From NCBI GenBank assembly GCA_905178155.1, contig CAJINV010000017.1:1403290-1467289 (forward strand): DNA of 64,000 bases. The letters are read 5' to 3'. Below, piece by piece: positions 49,601-57,631 of the stretch; position 1 is the first letter of the stretch, and every line of letters starts with the position of its first letter. The notes beneath the pieces were generated by a model. That model had not been told where the DNA came from and ran no database searches. It worked only from the letters and a program-made list of their open reading frames with translations. The stretch comes from Amoebophrya sp. A120. Its lineage: Eukaryota > Sar > Dinophyceae > Syndiniales > Amoebophryaceae. The translations under genes were made by a program, and so were the position numbers.

Positions 49601-50408
49601 CCCGGAGCTCCGGCGCTAGTGGCTCCGGCTGTATCAGCCACTTTGCCACTAGGGAAACCAAAAGGGCCGAGATCACAAAAACCCCGAGCAAGTGACTGTA
49701 GTGGTATTCTCTTCGCAGCACTACGTATTTGGTAACGGGTGGCTGGGGATGGGGTGGGGGCCAGCTGCTGCTTCCCCCCGTCGCTGGGAGGCGCCCGTCT
49801 TGCCGGAGCGGCACCCTCGTTACCGGCGGTTTCCCGATGTCCTTCGGACCGCTCGCCGGCTGTTGCTCGGGAGGCTGCTCCTCTTCATCGCTGCTACCGT
49901 CTGCTTCCGTCTTGTTCCCCTTGCCCGCGGACAGCTGCGGCACCATGGCGCTACGTAGCTGCCCTGGGTAGACAAAAGTTTGCGGGGATACGACCAGCGG
50001 CAGCTGCGCGTAGTGCTGCTGGTTGATCCAGGGGTCTGGTGGGATGTCTGGTGGGGGGAGCCCGGGCGGAGCTTGGTGTGGAGGCATCGCGAAAGCGGGA
50101 TATTGCTGCTGGCCGCCCAAGTAGGCACCGCTCTGGCCTGCCGGGTGTCCCTGATACAGCGCAGTGTCCCCGCGGTGAAAATGCTGCGGCTGGCCGCCCC
50201 CGCGGTAGAAGTGCTGCTGTTGACCAACGCCATAAAACTGCTGGTCGTATCCCTGCGTCCCGCCTCCGGGGTGCCAGTAGCCGCTCCAGGCGGTGTTGCT
50301 TTGGGCGCCATGGCCGTGATACTGGGGTGCCCTGCCCGCGCTGGGGTTGCTGGAGCTGCTGCTGGCGCCGCCTCCCCTCGCGATCATCGGGTTACCCGCC
50401 CCGCTCAT
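46647..50408 (-). CDS. Retrotransposon ORF2, 5' part: membrane-segment N-terminus, zinc finger, APE-type endonuclease
   Basis: The frame opens at about 50441; the first ATG is at 50408 and a GTG at 50435 is the alternative. It ends at the TAG 46647-46649. The first 200 residues are Gly/Gln/Tyr-rich. Two hydrophobic stretches of 20 or so residues (SHLLGVFVISALLVSLVAKW and FDAMLLTFSAALALLVYD) lie near 49.5-49.7 kb, which is unusual for a LINE. A C2H2-type stretch (YECTICRED, then MLSHAAEEHPE) is near 48.4-48.5 kb. The APE-type endonuclease covers about 48.2-47.5 kb: WNCQSVRSEKA, IFLQEHWCE (metal-binding Glu), LSWDVNGHSAV (Asp-x-Asn), SPDWLLMSD and ASDHSALVF (catalytic His). The region after it is basic and leads in frame to the RT. 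Confidence 0.8.
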   Translation of the reverse strand: MSGAGNPMIARGGGASSSSSNPSAGRAPQYHGHGAQSNTAWSGYWHPGGGTQGYDQQFYGVGQQQHFYRGGGQPQHFHRGDTALYQGHPAGQSGAYLGGQQQYPAFAMPPHQAPPGLPPPDIPPDPWINQQHYAQLPLVVSPQTFVYPGQLRSAMVPQLSAGKGNKTEADGSSDEEEQPPEQQPASGPKDIGKPPVTRVPLRQDGRLPATGGSSSWPPPHPQPPVTKYVVLRREYHYSHLLGVFVISALLVSLVAKWLIQPEPLAPELRGRIEDKLARGLALTLDEEHLLRLGAQVATTAHVFDAMLLTFSAALALLVYDRATGRRSPWHTHCEKAERLQEAGDAEKEEKSTPPAATESRGTEREKERRGEGDGRSGETAALLRQLAQNTGFGLLSAAADVAAAVHTVTEAVDSVSTRFNDLVNPPAKLKGKGTKATGQAAAQGAGGRETERQASQRRADQREEQRHEPPARPAQEREKKRNKTPRLHPSNTLRGVSTAFVQVEDEDDIMWTRTHRNGAVDLMPGESKRSLVNRGVLTEQQVRERFYGEDSPEAIAGRQRLEQREQRQQQPNAGATSSSSSSSRPARPAPSQDEQAKEDSADAWGRPLTAPCSHRFDKTTELLCHDITPEKGTPDKRYECTICREDPNANRVYQVGRVNALKGMLSHAAEEHPEVTRVMLPAYPRGIHTGGGPAQMSHYKAGYVQEAPREVTLDFAIPDLPPRTEWAGEVGVQWNCQSVRSEKAKAAKAPGLRRLVRGVDSSLIFLQEHWCETEEEFGEFVRLLGDEFVLVSFSPATSGSGGNATYGGAAVVAHKNAKAEDAKDGFQWNTKEGGRHNLAAAHVYSGTAKNAAFTGAAVYTAPGAKGLPLPKGKNGDEVFLSWDVNGHSAVVFPPAERDDQRGSDVEQFALDQGLATFANRETPTRPSSETSPDWLLMSDSLAARAYAVQPNGPAVVPLASDHSALVFCIPQKAARAGAQGASSNSTSSAAGSGSAHQTGKREEAAGAGRTSATGKKGAGGSLFGGGGTAGAQGRQQGEAPSKTSGAARRKQRKEKKAQANNKATEPRGFRLGKWVTSWVAAVPLVQSFFAGPQLPTPTQVVESLSEENETVVTRKQTKLVFERADWDLYREEFTNFLTANTPTEETPLTKQAELFRKAVVAATAKAVPRVSVNPKKVRPRRKHHEPTELEAAIVRRNECARRAHAAQVGDERARWQKETKRANRAVREAENERRRKQFREKAEKAQATTSGAF

Positions 50409-50669
50409 GTCCCACCCTGGGGGGCACTTCGCCACGGGCAGTTAAACCATGGAGCCCAACCGGGGCGGAGGTCGTGGTTATGATTTTCTGTTGCTGCGCG
50501 CGAAGACGTCGGTCCTGTCGCCTGGAGGTCAGTCTGCTCGTGCGACGAAGCCTACACGCGTGTAGATCGGCCTCGGCGCGGAGTGAAGAGGAAGATCGGC
50601 GGGAAGAATCACTGCTACTGCGGAGCGCCGTGCGGTTCTGCTGTGTCGGCTCGCGCTCGGAGGAGGATG

Positions 50670-51300
50670 GACGGGACTGGCGCGCGCGGAAGAAGAGGCC
50701 CTGCCGAAAGAAGGACGTGTCCCAGCCGACAAACGGCTTGCCTTGTTCCCCTCTAAAACTGGAGCACTGCGGTAAAACTGGGGCCCCGGGGAGACCTTCG
50801 CTGTTCCGCCTCTGTGTTCGCCCCGCCTTGTCCCTCTCTAAAACCTCTCCTTTGGTGACGAGTAGCGCGCGCGGAAGAAGAGGCCCGGCAGACGGACAGC
50901 AGACCGACGTGTTCCAACCGCAGACGATGCCGCTCTTCGTCCCGCCGGGTGGCGCAAAACGGCTCGCCTTGTTCCACTCTAAAACCGGAACCCGGGAGAG
51001 ACTTCTCTCTTTCTCCTCTTTGTTCGCCTCGCCTTGTCCCACTCTGAAACCTCTCCGTTGGACACGAGAGGAGCACGCGTGGAAGAAGAGGCCCGGCAGA
51101 CAGAAAGAAGACGCGTTCCAGCCGCAAAAGACACTACTCTTCGCCCCGTCGTGTGGCGCGACGCGTCTCGCCTTGTCCCACTCTAAAACCGGAACGCTAT
51201 TTGTAAACTCGACGGCGTGATTGGGTCGCGGGAAAATCTTCACCGTCTCGCCTCTACGTACGTCTCGCCTTGCCCCACTCTAAAACTGGCGGCTGAATGT
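50670..51300 (-). repeat. Tandem repeats of about 185-210 bp in the retrotransposon 5' region
   Basis: Three diverged units are anchored by GCGGAAGAAGAGGCC near 50686, 50870 and 51078. A box like CGCCTTGTyCCwCTCTAAAAC recurs six times (near 50741, 50828, 50961, 51031, 51171 and 51270), about twice per unit. Repeated upstream monomers of this type act as promoters in some LINEs; that role here is inference. Confidence 0.7.
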
Positions 51301-51490
51301 CGTAACAGCAGGTCGGGCAGCAGCAGGAAGATGGGTGTTGCTGAAAGAATGCGCTGCGCACAAGAACTGCGTCGCCGGGTCCTCCGAAAGAGGACGAGGA
51401 CCACGGTTGTGGCGAGGCTGCCGACCTCGGGGGCTGGCTGGCTGATTGTGGTGGTGGTGGTTTGGCGGAATTCCGGTCCCGGGAAGTTCT

Positions 51491-51588
51491 CGTTTGTCTT
51501 CAGACGCGACGGCACAGTCGAACTTCCCCCACGAAAGCGCTGCCGAATCCGCAAAAACTACAGCGTTAGGGCGTGTCTGAAGGAAAAC
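51491..51588. repeat. Foldback unit 1 in retrotransposon 5' region
   Basis: The arm CGTTTGTCTTCAGACGCGAC (51491-51510) pairs with GCGTGTCTGAAGGAAAAC (51571-51588). A second pair of arms with the same sequences lies at 52277-52374. Confidence 0.6.
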
Positions 51589-51695
51589 AGACACCCTTTC
51601 ATACCAATCGGCGGTCACTGCCTGGCGCTGAGGGGCCGGCTGGTGCTGTGGAGCTGTGGACGGAAGTCTTCTCGTGCGGTTTCCCCTCGTTCCGG

Positions 51696-51971
51696 AATCG
51701 AAGCCGGCGGCCGTTTACGCCTATAAATTGCCGATTTGGTTGCGGACTGGTACTGCTTTTCCTGTGTTTTTTCGGCTCCTCCTTGGTAATCGAAGCCGGC
51801 GGCCGTTTACGCCTACAAATTGCCGATTTGGTTGCGGACTGGTGCTGCTTTTCCTGTGTTTTTTCGGCTTCTCCTTGGTAATCGAAGCCGGCGGCCGTTT
51901 ACGCCTATAAGTTGCCGATTTGGTTGCGGACTGGCGCTGCTTTTCCTGTGTTTTTTCGGCACCTCCTTGGT
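51696..51971. repeat. 92-bp tandem repeat, three copies
   Basis: Three consecutive copies start at 51696, 51788 and 51880 with AATCGAAGCCGGCGGCCGTT. They end in a TTTTTTCGGC...CTCCTTGGT stretch. The period is exactly 92 bp and the copies are nearly identical, which suggests a recent expansion. They lie between the coiled-coil ORF and the endonuclease ORF of the retrotransposon. Confidence 0.93.
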
Positions 51972-52276
51972 TTTTTCCACTTTTGTTGACGTCAAATCGG
52001 TGCACTCGGGTCGTCAGAAGGCGTGCTGGTCTGCTGCTGCTGCTGACAATCAGCTGATGCTGGCGATCTGCGTGGAGATCAGCGCGGAGAAGCACTACTT
52101 CCCGGTCTCTGCGTCCGACGCCCCCGACCGCCCCTCGCCGTGTTTCGTTTCTGTTTCAGGCGCCCCCGACTGCCCCCAGAAGTACTGCCACTGAGGAGCC
52201 GGCGCGATGCTCACTGCTACGAGAATATTGGCGTCGAGATCTGCAACCTCGTCTCCCGAAGATGCCCGCGAGAGGG

Positions 52277-52374
52277 CGTTTGTCTTCAGACACGACGGAG
52301 CAGTGGTTTTTTTCCGAGATAAGCGCCTTCTGGTTCGCCCGAAAGTCGCTCTTGGGTCGTGTCTGAAGGAAAAC
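52277..52374. repeat. Foldback unit 2 in retrotransposon 5' region
   Basis: The arm CGTTTGTCTTCAGACACGAC (52277-52296) pairs with GTCGTGTCTGAAGGAAAAC (52356-52374). Loop sequences differ from unit 1, while the arms are nearly the same. Confidence 0.65.
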
Positions 52375-52873
52375 CTACGCCCTTGCTCCCTGCCGGTGTT
52401 GTGTGGCCTCGGATAAAGACGCTTTACGGATGGAGGAGCGGCTGCTGCTGGTGGACTGCGCGCTGCGCGGGGGTGGGAGCGCTGCTGGGCGCGAGCCTGG
52501 ATGCGTCCAGTCGGTGCCGCCGTGCCGTCGCGACGGTGCTGCAGGATCTGGGGGGTAAAGATGTAAGTCGGCACAGCCAATAGCCCGTCCCTACGGGGCG
52601 CGTCGCAGGGTGAGAGATGCGCGGGAGACCATTTTTTGCTATGAAGTTCTTTACTTTTTTTGAGCGCAAAGCCGCTAGAGTAAACATACAACCTGCTTCG
52701 TGGACTTGGATTGCGTTGTGCCGTCCAGCTGTCCGAGATCTTGACTGGCGCCGCGCAGAACAACGCTGCCTCGTGAATGTCGGCTATCGCTGCAAGGTGA
52801 GGCGCTGGTGGTGGGGTCGTGGGCAGGTCGGGGTCGTTTCACTACCACCAACACGGCCGTGCTGCGCCGCTCA

Positions 52874-53554
52874 CTACTCTACGACCTGTGCCCCTTCGTC
52901 GACCGTGCCACCCGTTTCTCCTACTCGCCTGCTCTGCCTCAGCGCCCGCACCTCACGCCGCAGCTCCTCGTTGTTCTCCCGTAGTTGATCAAGTCTGTCG
53001 GCCACCTCCTTTGTAATCTTCTCCTCCAACCGGACCAGGAGCAGCGGGAGCGTCGAGCTGCCTGAGAATGGACTGTAGATTATGCTCACGACAAACGCCT
53101 TTGCTTCCTCCGAATTGCTAGCGATCCACTGGATGCGGATATAGGCTGCGGGCTCCGTCTCGTGGTCGTGCAGAAGGTCCTCCAGTGCGTTCGGCAGCGT
53201 TTTACTTGTAAGGAGACCCCACGGCGTTGATCCGTCAACGCTCAGAGCGACGAGCGGGTGCTGGGTGTTGAATCCATAGAGGAAATTTGCGTAGTCTCCG
53301 CGCTGCTTGGGTTGCCCCCTCAGCTCCCAACAAATGTCGGCCGTCGCGCGTCCCTCGTAGTCTTTCTCCTTCCGGACCAGAATTACGGGGTTCTGGGGGG
53401 TTAGCAAAAGCGGCACATGTGCAACGTCGGGAAGGTGTTGCCTCGTCTCCACTGTGCTGTTTTGAAACTCCTCCAGCTCGTCCTCACTGATGATGCCCCG
53501 CCTCACCAATTCTTCAAGCTCCGTGAGATCTCGACTCCTGGACAAGCGGGGCAT
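52874..53554 (-). CDS. Small coiled-coil protein, candidate retrotransposon ORF1
   Basis: 226 codons with ATG at 53554 and stop at 52874, on the same strand as the retrotransposon polymerase and within its inferred limits. The N-terminal half has no domain I recognise. The C-terminal 45 residues form a charged heptad-like coiled coil (LVRLEEKITKEVADRLDQL, RENNEELRREVRALRQS). Small coiled-coil, RNA-binding ORF1 products are typical of LINEs, so a gag-like role is plausible. The gap of 2.4 kb to the next ORF, filled with tandem repeats, is unusual. It could also be an unrelated host gene caught between repeats. Confidence 0.5.
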   Translation of the reverse strand: MPRLSRSRDLTELEELVRRGIISEDELEEFQNSTVETRQHLPDVAHVPLLLTPQNPVILVRKEKDYEGRATADICWELRGQPKQRGDYANFLYGFNTQHPLVALSVDGSTPWGLLTSKTLPNALEDLLHDHETEPAAYIRIQWIASNSEEAKAFVVSIIYSPFSGSSTLPLLLVRLEEKITKEVADRLDQLRENNEELRREVRALRQSRRVGETGGTVDEGAQVVE

Positions 53555-53648
53555 GCGGATTGCGTGTTGCGCGACGGCTCGCTTGCTGTGTTGTGTGATG
53601 TGTGGATGGCGGCTCGAGTAGTTGGCACGTGAAGCAGCCTGCTGTCAT

Positions 53649-53920
53649 AAAATCACCAACGACGGGCCCCGGGTATTCCTCGTGACAGGACGCCCGGACT
53701 ATGTCGGACCGCCTTGGATCACTGAAAATTGTGCTGCTCTATGATATCCACCACCAGCTGGCCACACCACACAATTATGCTGCTGTAGCTTGTTGCTGAC
53801 CTGCACTTTTCCCCCTAGGTACTCGCGAAATCACCACGAACAAACCCCGGACGCCTTCCGCTGACGTGGGCGCCCGGACTATGACGGTTCGATGTGGTTC
53901 ACTAAACTTGTTTGGGGAGC
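53649..53920. repeat. 180-bp spaced direct repeat at the retrotransposon 5' end
   Basis: The block CGCCCGGACTATG (53691) recurs exactly 180 bp later (53871). AAATCACC upstream of both and a TTCACT or ATCACT box downstream are also shared, so this is a diverged two-copy repeat. It lies upstream of the coiled-coil ORF. Confidence 0.6.
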
Positions 53921-54271
53921 TGGGCCGAGGCGTTGTTGTTGCTTCTTACTTTGTTTTGGTGTAATAGGAAGAGGGGTGGCGTCATCTGCCGGCGTCTTGT
54001 TACTGTCGCTGCGCGTTGCCTCCACCCACCGATGAGTATGCGCGAAGGCACTATCAGGCCTTCCACTGCTCGTCTGTCGTTGGCGGCAACTCGGAAAGGG
54101 AAAAGAAAATAGCAGGACAATGCCACTGGGTGGTGGAGTGATGGTCTGGGTCAGTGGCCGGGGGTAGGCATGTTCTTTCGGTTTACAACAACTTACAACA
54201 ACTTACTTTCGCCAAGCCCATTATAGCGGTATATGCAACCTACTTACTGCTACATGAAAAATCACTAGTGC

Positions 54272-54287
54272 ATTAGATCACTCTTTC
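54272..54287. repeat. Putative target-site duplication, right copy
   Basis: ATTAGATCACTCTTTC, identical to 42048-42063. The bases on both outer sides differ, so the match is exactly 16 bp. Confidence 0.65.
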
Positions 54288-54697
54288 ACACAAGCTCGAC
54301 ATGGATCTAAGTATTTTTTTTTTAGACAAGAACAAGGTCAAGGATTCACAACTTTTTTTGAACACGAACTATAAAATATTAATTTGTGCATAGCAGCCTC
54401 TGCCTCATCAATCAGGATCTTCCACTGTCTGATGGTTCACATTCACGTCGCTTATTTCTTCCCTCTTGCATAAGCCTCAAATTTCTGCAGAGCTGTTCAG
54501 GACTCGAGGTTGCAGGATTTAGATTTAGGGTCAAACAAAGGGTTTAGCTTCAGGACTCCGATTTCGCTTTCGACGATTGAAAGGCATAGCGCGAAGAAGT
54601 AGCAGCGCGGCACTCTTTGTGTTGTAAAGCCTGACACGACTACGCAGCTGTTGCACAACTTGGCGCCCCATCTAAAGAAAAAGAAGAAGAACATACA
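54288..54697. other. Intergenic spacer
   Basis: AT-rich spacer of about 0.4 kb before the MORN gene. No features are recognised. It ends with an A/G-rich leader just before the start codon. Confidence 0.6.
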
Positions 54698-57631
54698 ATG
54701 ACCGGCTCAAATACTAGCATTGTCCCATCGCGTGTGTCGGGCCCGGGCGAGGACCACTGGCTGTGGCTGCATCAGTGTGATGGATTGCGCGCGCAGTTGC
54801 GAGAGGCGAAGTGGGAGACGACATCAGAAGAATCGCATTACGTTGATTCCAAGACTGGGTCGACGTACGAGGGAGATTTCGACCGGGTAAGAGGCGGTCC
54901 TCACGGGTCGGGGCGGCTTGTATGTAGGAACACGTCTCCTCATTTTGAGTTCGAAGGTAAATTTTGCGAGGGGGAAGTTGCGGCTGCGGGCGAGTGTTGC
55001 ACAATCAAGTGGCAATGGCATCGGCAACGCTATTCACGACAGGAAACACAAACTACATTCTCGGCGAAGCAGACTCCAGTTGCAAGAACAGAAACTTACG
55101 AAGGAGCGCACCGCGGTGGTCTCCGTCATGGGCATGGCGTGAATACAATCAAGAAACACGGGACAGCGGACATCATCTATCATTATCAAGGTGAGTTTTG
55201 TGATGGAATGCGGCACGGCCGCGGAAAGGAGAAGATACACAACGCGTCGACGGAGACGGTGCCAGTCCCAGTGTCAGATTTGCTCGAAAACACGACTAAA
55301 AAAGTCACGGAAGTATCTGTTCCTGCTCGATGGAGTAGCGTATACGAAGGAGAGTGGAAAAATAGCGCAAAGTGCGGCTTCGGGAAGTACCAATGCAAAA
55401 GTCCCTTTCGAGATATCAAAGGACAAGACTGCCTCTCGCAAGAGACATATCAAGGCCAATGGGAAGCCGACTTGTGGCACGGGCACGGCGAATGCCAAAA
55501 GATAGAGACACACAAGAACTCAGCGGGGGCTGACATTTTGGTCATGGTCCGAGAGTATTGCGGCATGTACGAGCGAAACAAGGCATGTGGTGCAGGTGTT
55601 CGAAGAGTCAAAAAGCCTGACCACTCTTCAGGCAACCTTCGAATTGTTTTGGAGTACGACGGCGAGTTCAAGAACGGTGAGCCTCATGGCCATGGCAAAA
55701 AGAAAGAGTTGCTTTGTGAGCAAACTGCACTCACTGACTATAAGGCTACTACTTTTTATTCCTATTTCACCGGCGAATTTCGGGACGGTAAACAGCACGC
55801 GGGCCTAGAAACTTGGACAACGAACCTCGGCGTTGAGTGTTCCGTTCGTTGGGGGAACGGCGTTCGTCATGTTGAATCGAAGACACACGTAGCCCAATCT
55901 TATTACATACCAGCCACTCGTGCTCGTCCCTCTCCCTGCCCGGAAGGAACAGAGGCTGCCCATGTAGGCGCGAGGGAAGCAGCCCACGCTATCGCCATTC
56001 CGTCAGGACGAGCTCCTCATCAAATTGTTGGCGAAAGTGGTGCGGTTGCGGTATCCAAAATAAAGGCAATCTCGTCGGGACAAGCACGCGACGGCTTAGA
56101 TCAAGAGACGAAGCTGAGCCAACATCCTCACGATTCGAGATCATTGGACGGCTCCGTTTGTGTCTCGGAAGGAAGCACAGAGGGGTGCAAAACTCCAGAG
56201 AAAACGTACACCATGCATTTGCAAACCATCAATCCTGCAGGTTGGAGAAACGACGCATCGCGAGGAGAAAACTTTTACGTCAGGGTGAACCCAGATAACG
56301 GAGAAGAGCTTAATTACGAAGGCGGTTGGGATTGGCACGAAGGCGGCATGCACGGCCAAGGAAAATTAAGTCGATTTCCTGATCACCGCAATAATAATAA
56401 AAGTGATGAATCGGCGCAAATAATTATTGAAGGTCAATTTTGGCACGGAGATTGTCCGAACGAGTTTTGTCGTATCACGAAACCTAAACTGCCGAACGGA
56501 GAGCCCGGGTTCGTGCTCGAAGGTCCCCTCGTCAACGGCAAAATTCAGGGGCGTGGCGTTCACTTTTCGAAAAGTTTGTCCGGACTCCCACGATACGAAG
56601 GCGAGTTCCTAGCAGGACTGTATCATGGAGAGGGAGTTCTCACTGACTTTTTGCCGGATAGAAGAACTGACTGCGTAGATCAGTACAAAGGCAGGTTCCG
56701 TAGCGGCTACAAGGACGGCTACGGTGAGTCAACGATGATATCGATAATAGAAGGCCGACCTCAGTCAGCCATTGAGTGCCTTGGAGGCTATTTCGACTAC
56801 TTCAAAGACGATAGGCGAGAAGGCTCCAGTCATCTTCATGCGACTTATCTGCCGCAGTTCTCCGAGCAGTCCATTGGCGAGTGGAAGAATAACAAGATAC
56901 AAGATGGACGCGGGTTTTACAAGCTAAAAGAGCGCAGCACTTCCGCGGAGAGGAGATTGATTCGTGAGCACGAGTATAGCGGTGATTACCTGAACGGCAA
57001 GCGTCACGGCCGCGGACGCCAAGAGGAGACGGTGCACGTTGAGGCAGCACCTGGAGGTGCAGCTCATACCCCTTTCACAACCGTCTACGATGGAGAATGG
57101 CGTGATGGCAAGAGGTACGGCCGGGGCACCGCAACAACAGTAGACGGCGACGTTTTCACCTGTCTCTGGGAGGATGACAAACCTGCGCCACGTGTCGCCT
57201 TTCATCAGTGCCGCCTTTGCGATGCAAAACTTCCGAAGCTAGCAAGCGATGAAAAAGCACAAGGAGCATCATTGCAAGGAACGTCTGATCCGCTGCAAGC
57301 TTTGCAAATCACAGGTGAAGGCCGGGGAAATGGAATATCACATCCAGAACAAATGCGCGAAGCGGCAGGTGGAGTGCGAGCTGGGCTGCGGAGCTGTGTT
57401 CGCAAAAGAAAAGCAAAAGCACCACCAAGCTCACCAGTGCCCCAACCGCGAGATCTTTTGCGAAAACGTCTGGAAAGACGTCCGCTGCGACTGGGCCGGC
57501 CTTTTCGTCGATTTCGAAGCACACAAAGATCACGCCGCCTGCTGTCCTTTTGCCATGCAGAGCTGCGAGTGGTGTCTGGAAGTTCTGCCCCAGTTCCAGC
57601 TAGCCAGCCATACCTGCACGCCCGTATTTGA
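54698..57631 (+). CDS. MORN-repeat protein, 5' part of a frameshifted MORN/zinc-finger gene
   Basis: From the ATG at 54698 the frame carries about fifteen MORN-type repeats up to about residue 825. Each follows YEGEFxxGxxHGxGxxxx (for example HYQGEFCDGMRHGRGKEKI, EYDGEFKNGEPHGHGKK, VYDGEWRDGKRYGRGTAT). They then lead into HQCRLCDAKLPKLASDEK, the start of a TRAF-like zinc finger. At the A-run 57252-57256 the frame is lost: the remaining 120 codons to 57631 are Arg/Pro/Ser-rich out-of-frame readthrough, while the +1 frame continues with the missing histidines and cysteines (HKEHHC). MORN proteins mark membranes or act as scaffolds in cilia and cell division. The natural C-terminus is most likely the neighbouring frame to 58826. 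Confidence 0.75.
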   Translation: MTGSNTSIVPSRVSGPGEDHWLWLHQCDGLRAQLREAKWETTSEESHYVDSKTGSTYEGDFDRVRGGPHGSGRLVCRNTSPHFEFEGKFCEGEVAAAGECCTIKWQWHRQRYSRQETQTTFSAKQTPVARTETYEGAHRGGLRHGHGVNTIKKHGTADIIYHYQGEFCDGMRHGRGKEKIHNASTETVPVPVSDLLENTTKKVTEVSVPARWSSVYEGEWKNSAKCGFGKYQCKSPFRDIKGQDCLSQETYQGQWEADLWHGHGECQKIETHKNSAGADILVMVREYCGMYERNKACGAGVRRVKKPDHSSGNLRIVLEYDGEFKNGEPHGHGKKKELLCEQTALTDYKATTFYSYFTGEFRDGKQHAGLETWTTNLGVECSVRWGNGVRHVESKTHVAQSYYIPATRARPSPCPEGTEAAHVGAREAAHAIAIPSGRAPHQIVGESGAVAVSKIKAISSGQARDGLDQETKLSQHPHDSRSLDGSVCVSEGSTEGCKTPEKTYTMHLQTINPAGWRNDASRGENFYVRVNPDNGEELNYEGGWDWHEGGMHGQGKLSRFPDHRNNNKSDESAQIIIEGQFWHGDCPNEFCRITKPKLPNGEPGFVLEGPLVNGKIQGRGVHFSKSLSGLPRYEGEFLAGLYHGEGVLTDFLPDRRTDCVDQYKGRFRSGYKDGYGESTMISIIEGRPQSAIECLGGYFDYFKDDRREGSSHLHATYLPQFSEQSIGEWKNNKIQDGRGFYKLKERSTSAERRLIREHEYSGDYLNGKRHGRGRQEETVHVEAAPGGAAHTPFTTVYDGEWRDGKRYGRGTATTVDGDVFTCLWEDDKPAPRVAFHQCRLCDAKLPKLASDEKAQGASLQGTSDPLQALQITGEGRGNGISHPEQMREAAGGVRAGLRSCVRKRKAKAPPSSPVPQPRDLLRKRLERRPLRLGRPFRRFRSTQRSRRLLSFCHAELRVVSGSSAPVPASQPYLHARI

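Larger units (their letters stand above)
42064..54271 (-). mobile_element. Non-LTR (LINE) retrotransposon, about 12.2 kb, with two-part ORF2
   Basis: The minus-strand element has, from its 5' end: repeats at 53.6-53.9 kb; a small coiled-coil ORF (53554-52874); a repeat-rich 5' region; an endonuclease-bearing frame (50408-46647); in the same frame after one TAG the RT/RNase H/zinc-knuckle frame (to 42555); an AT-rich 3' region; and a (GAAA)n tail. A 16-bp direct repeat (42048-42063, 54272-54287) flanks it. The internal part is GC-rich and the outer 100-400 bp are AT-rich like host DNA. An alternative is that the element ends at the A-tract 42492-42502 and the outer parts are host. RT with RNase H plus APE endonuclease places it near the I/Ingi-type groups. 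No second copy is seen in the window. Confidence 0.8.

Noticed and set aside
50039-51220. Plus-strand open frame of 393 codons
   Set aside because: It lies opposite the retrotransposon ORF and its GC-rich tandem repeats; it has no domain and looks like a by-product of composition.
50392-51243. Minus-strand 283-codon frame over the 200-bp tandem repeats
   Set aside because: It has no ATG at its start, and its internal similarity only reflects the DNA repeats. It overlaps the start of the endonuclease ORF in another frame.
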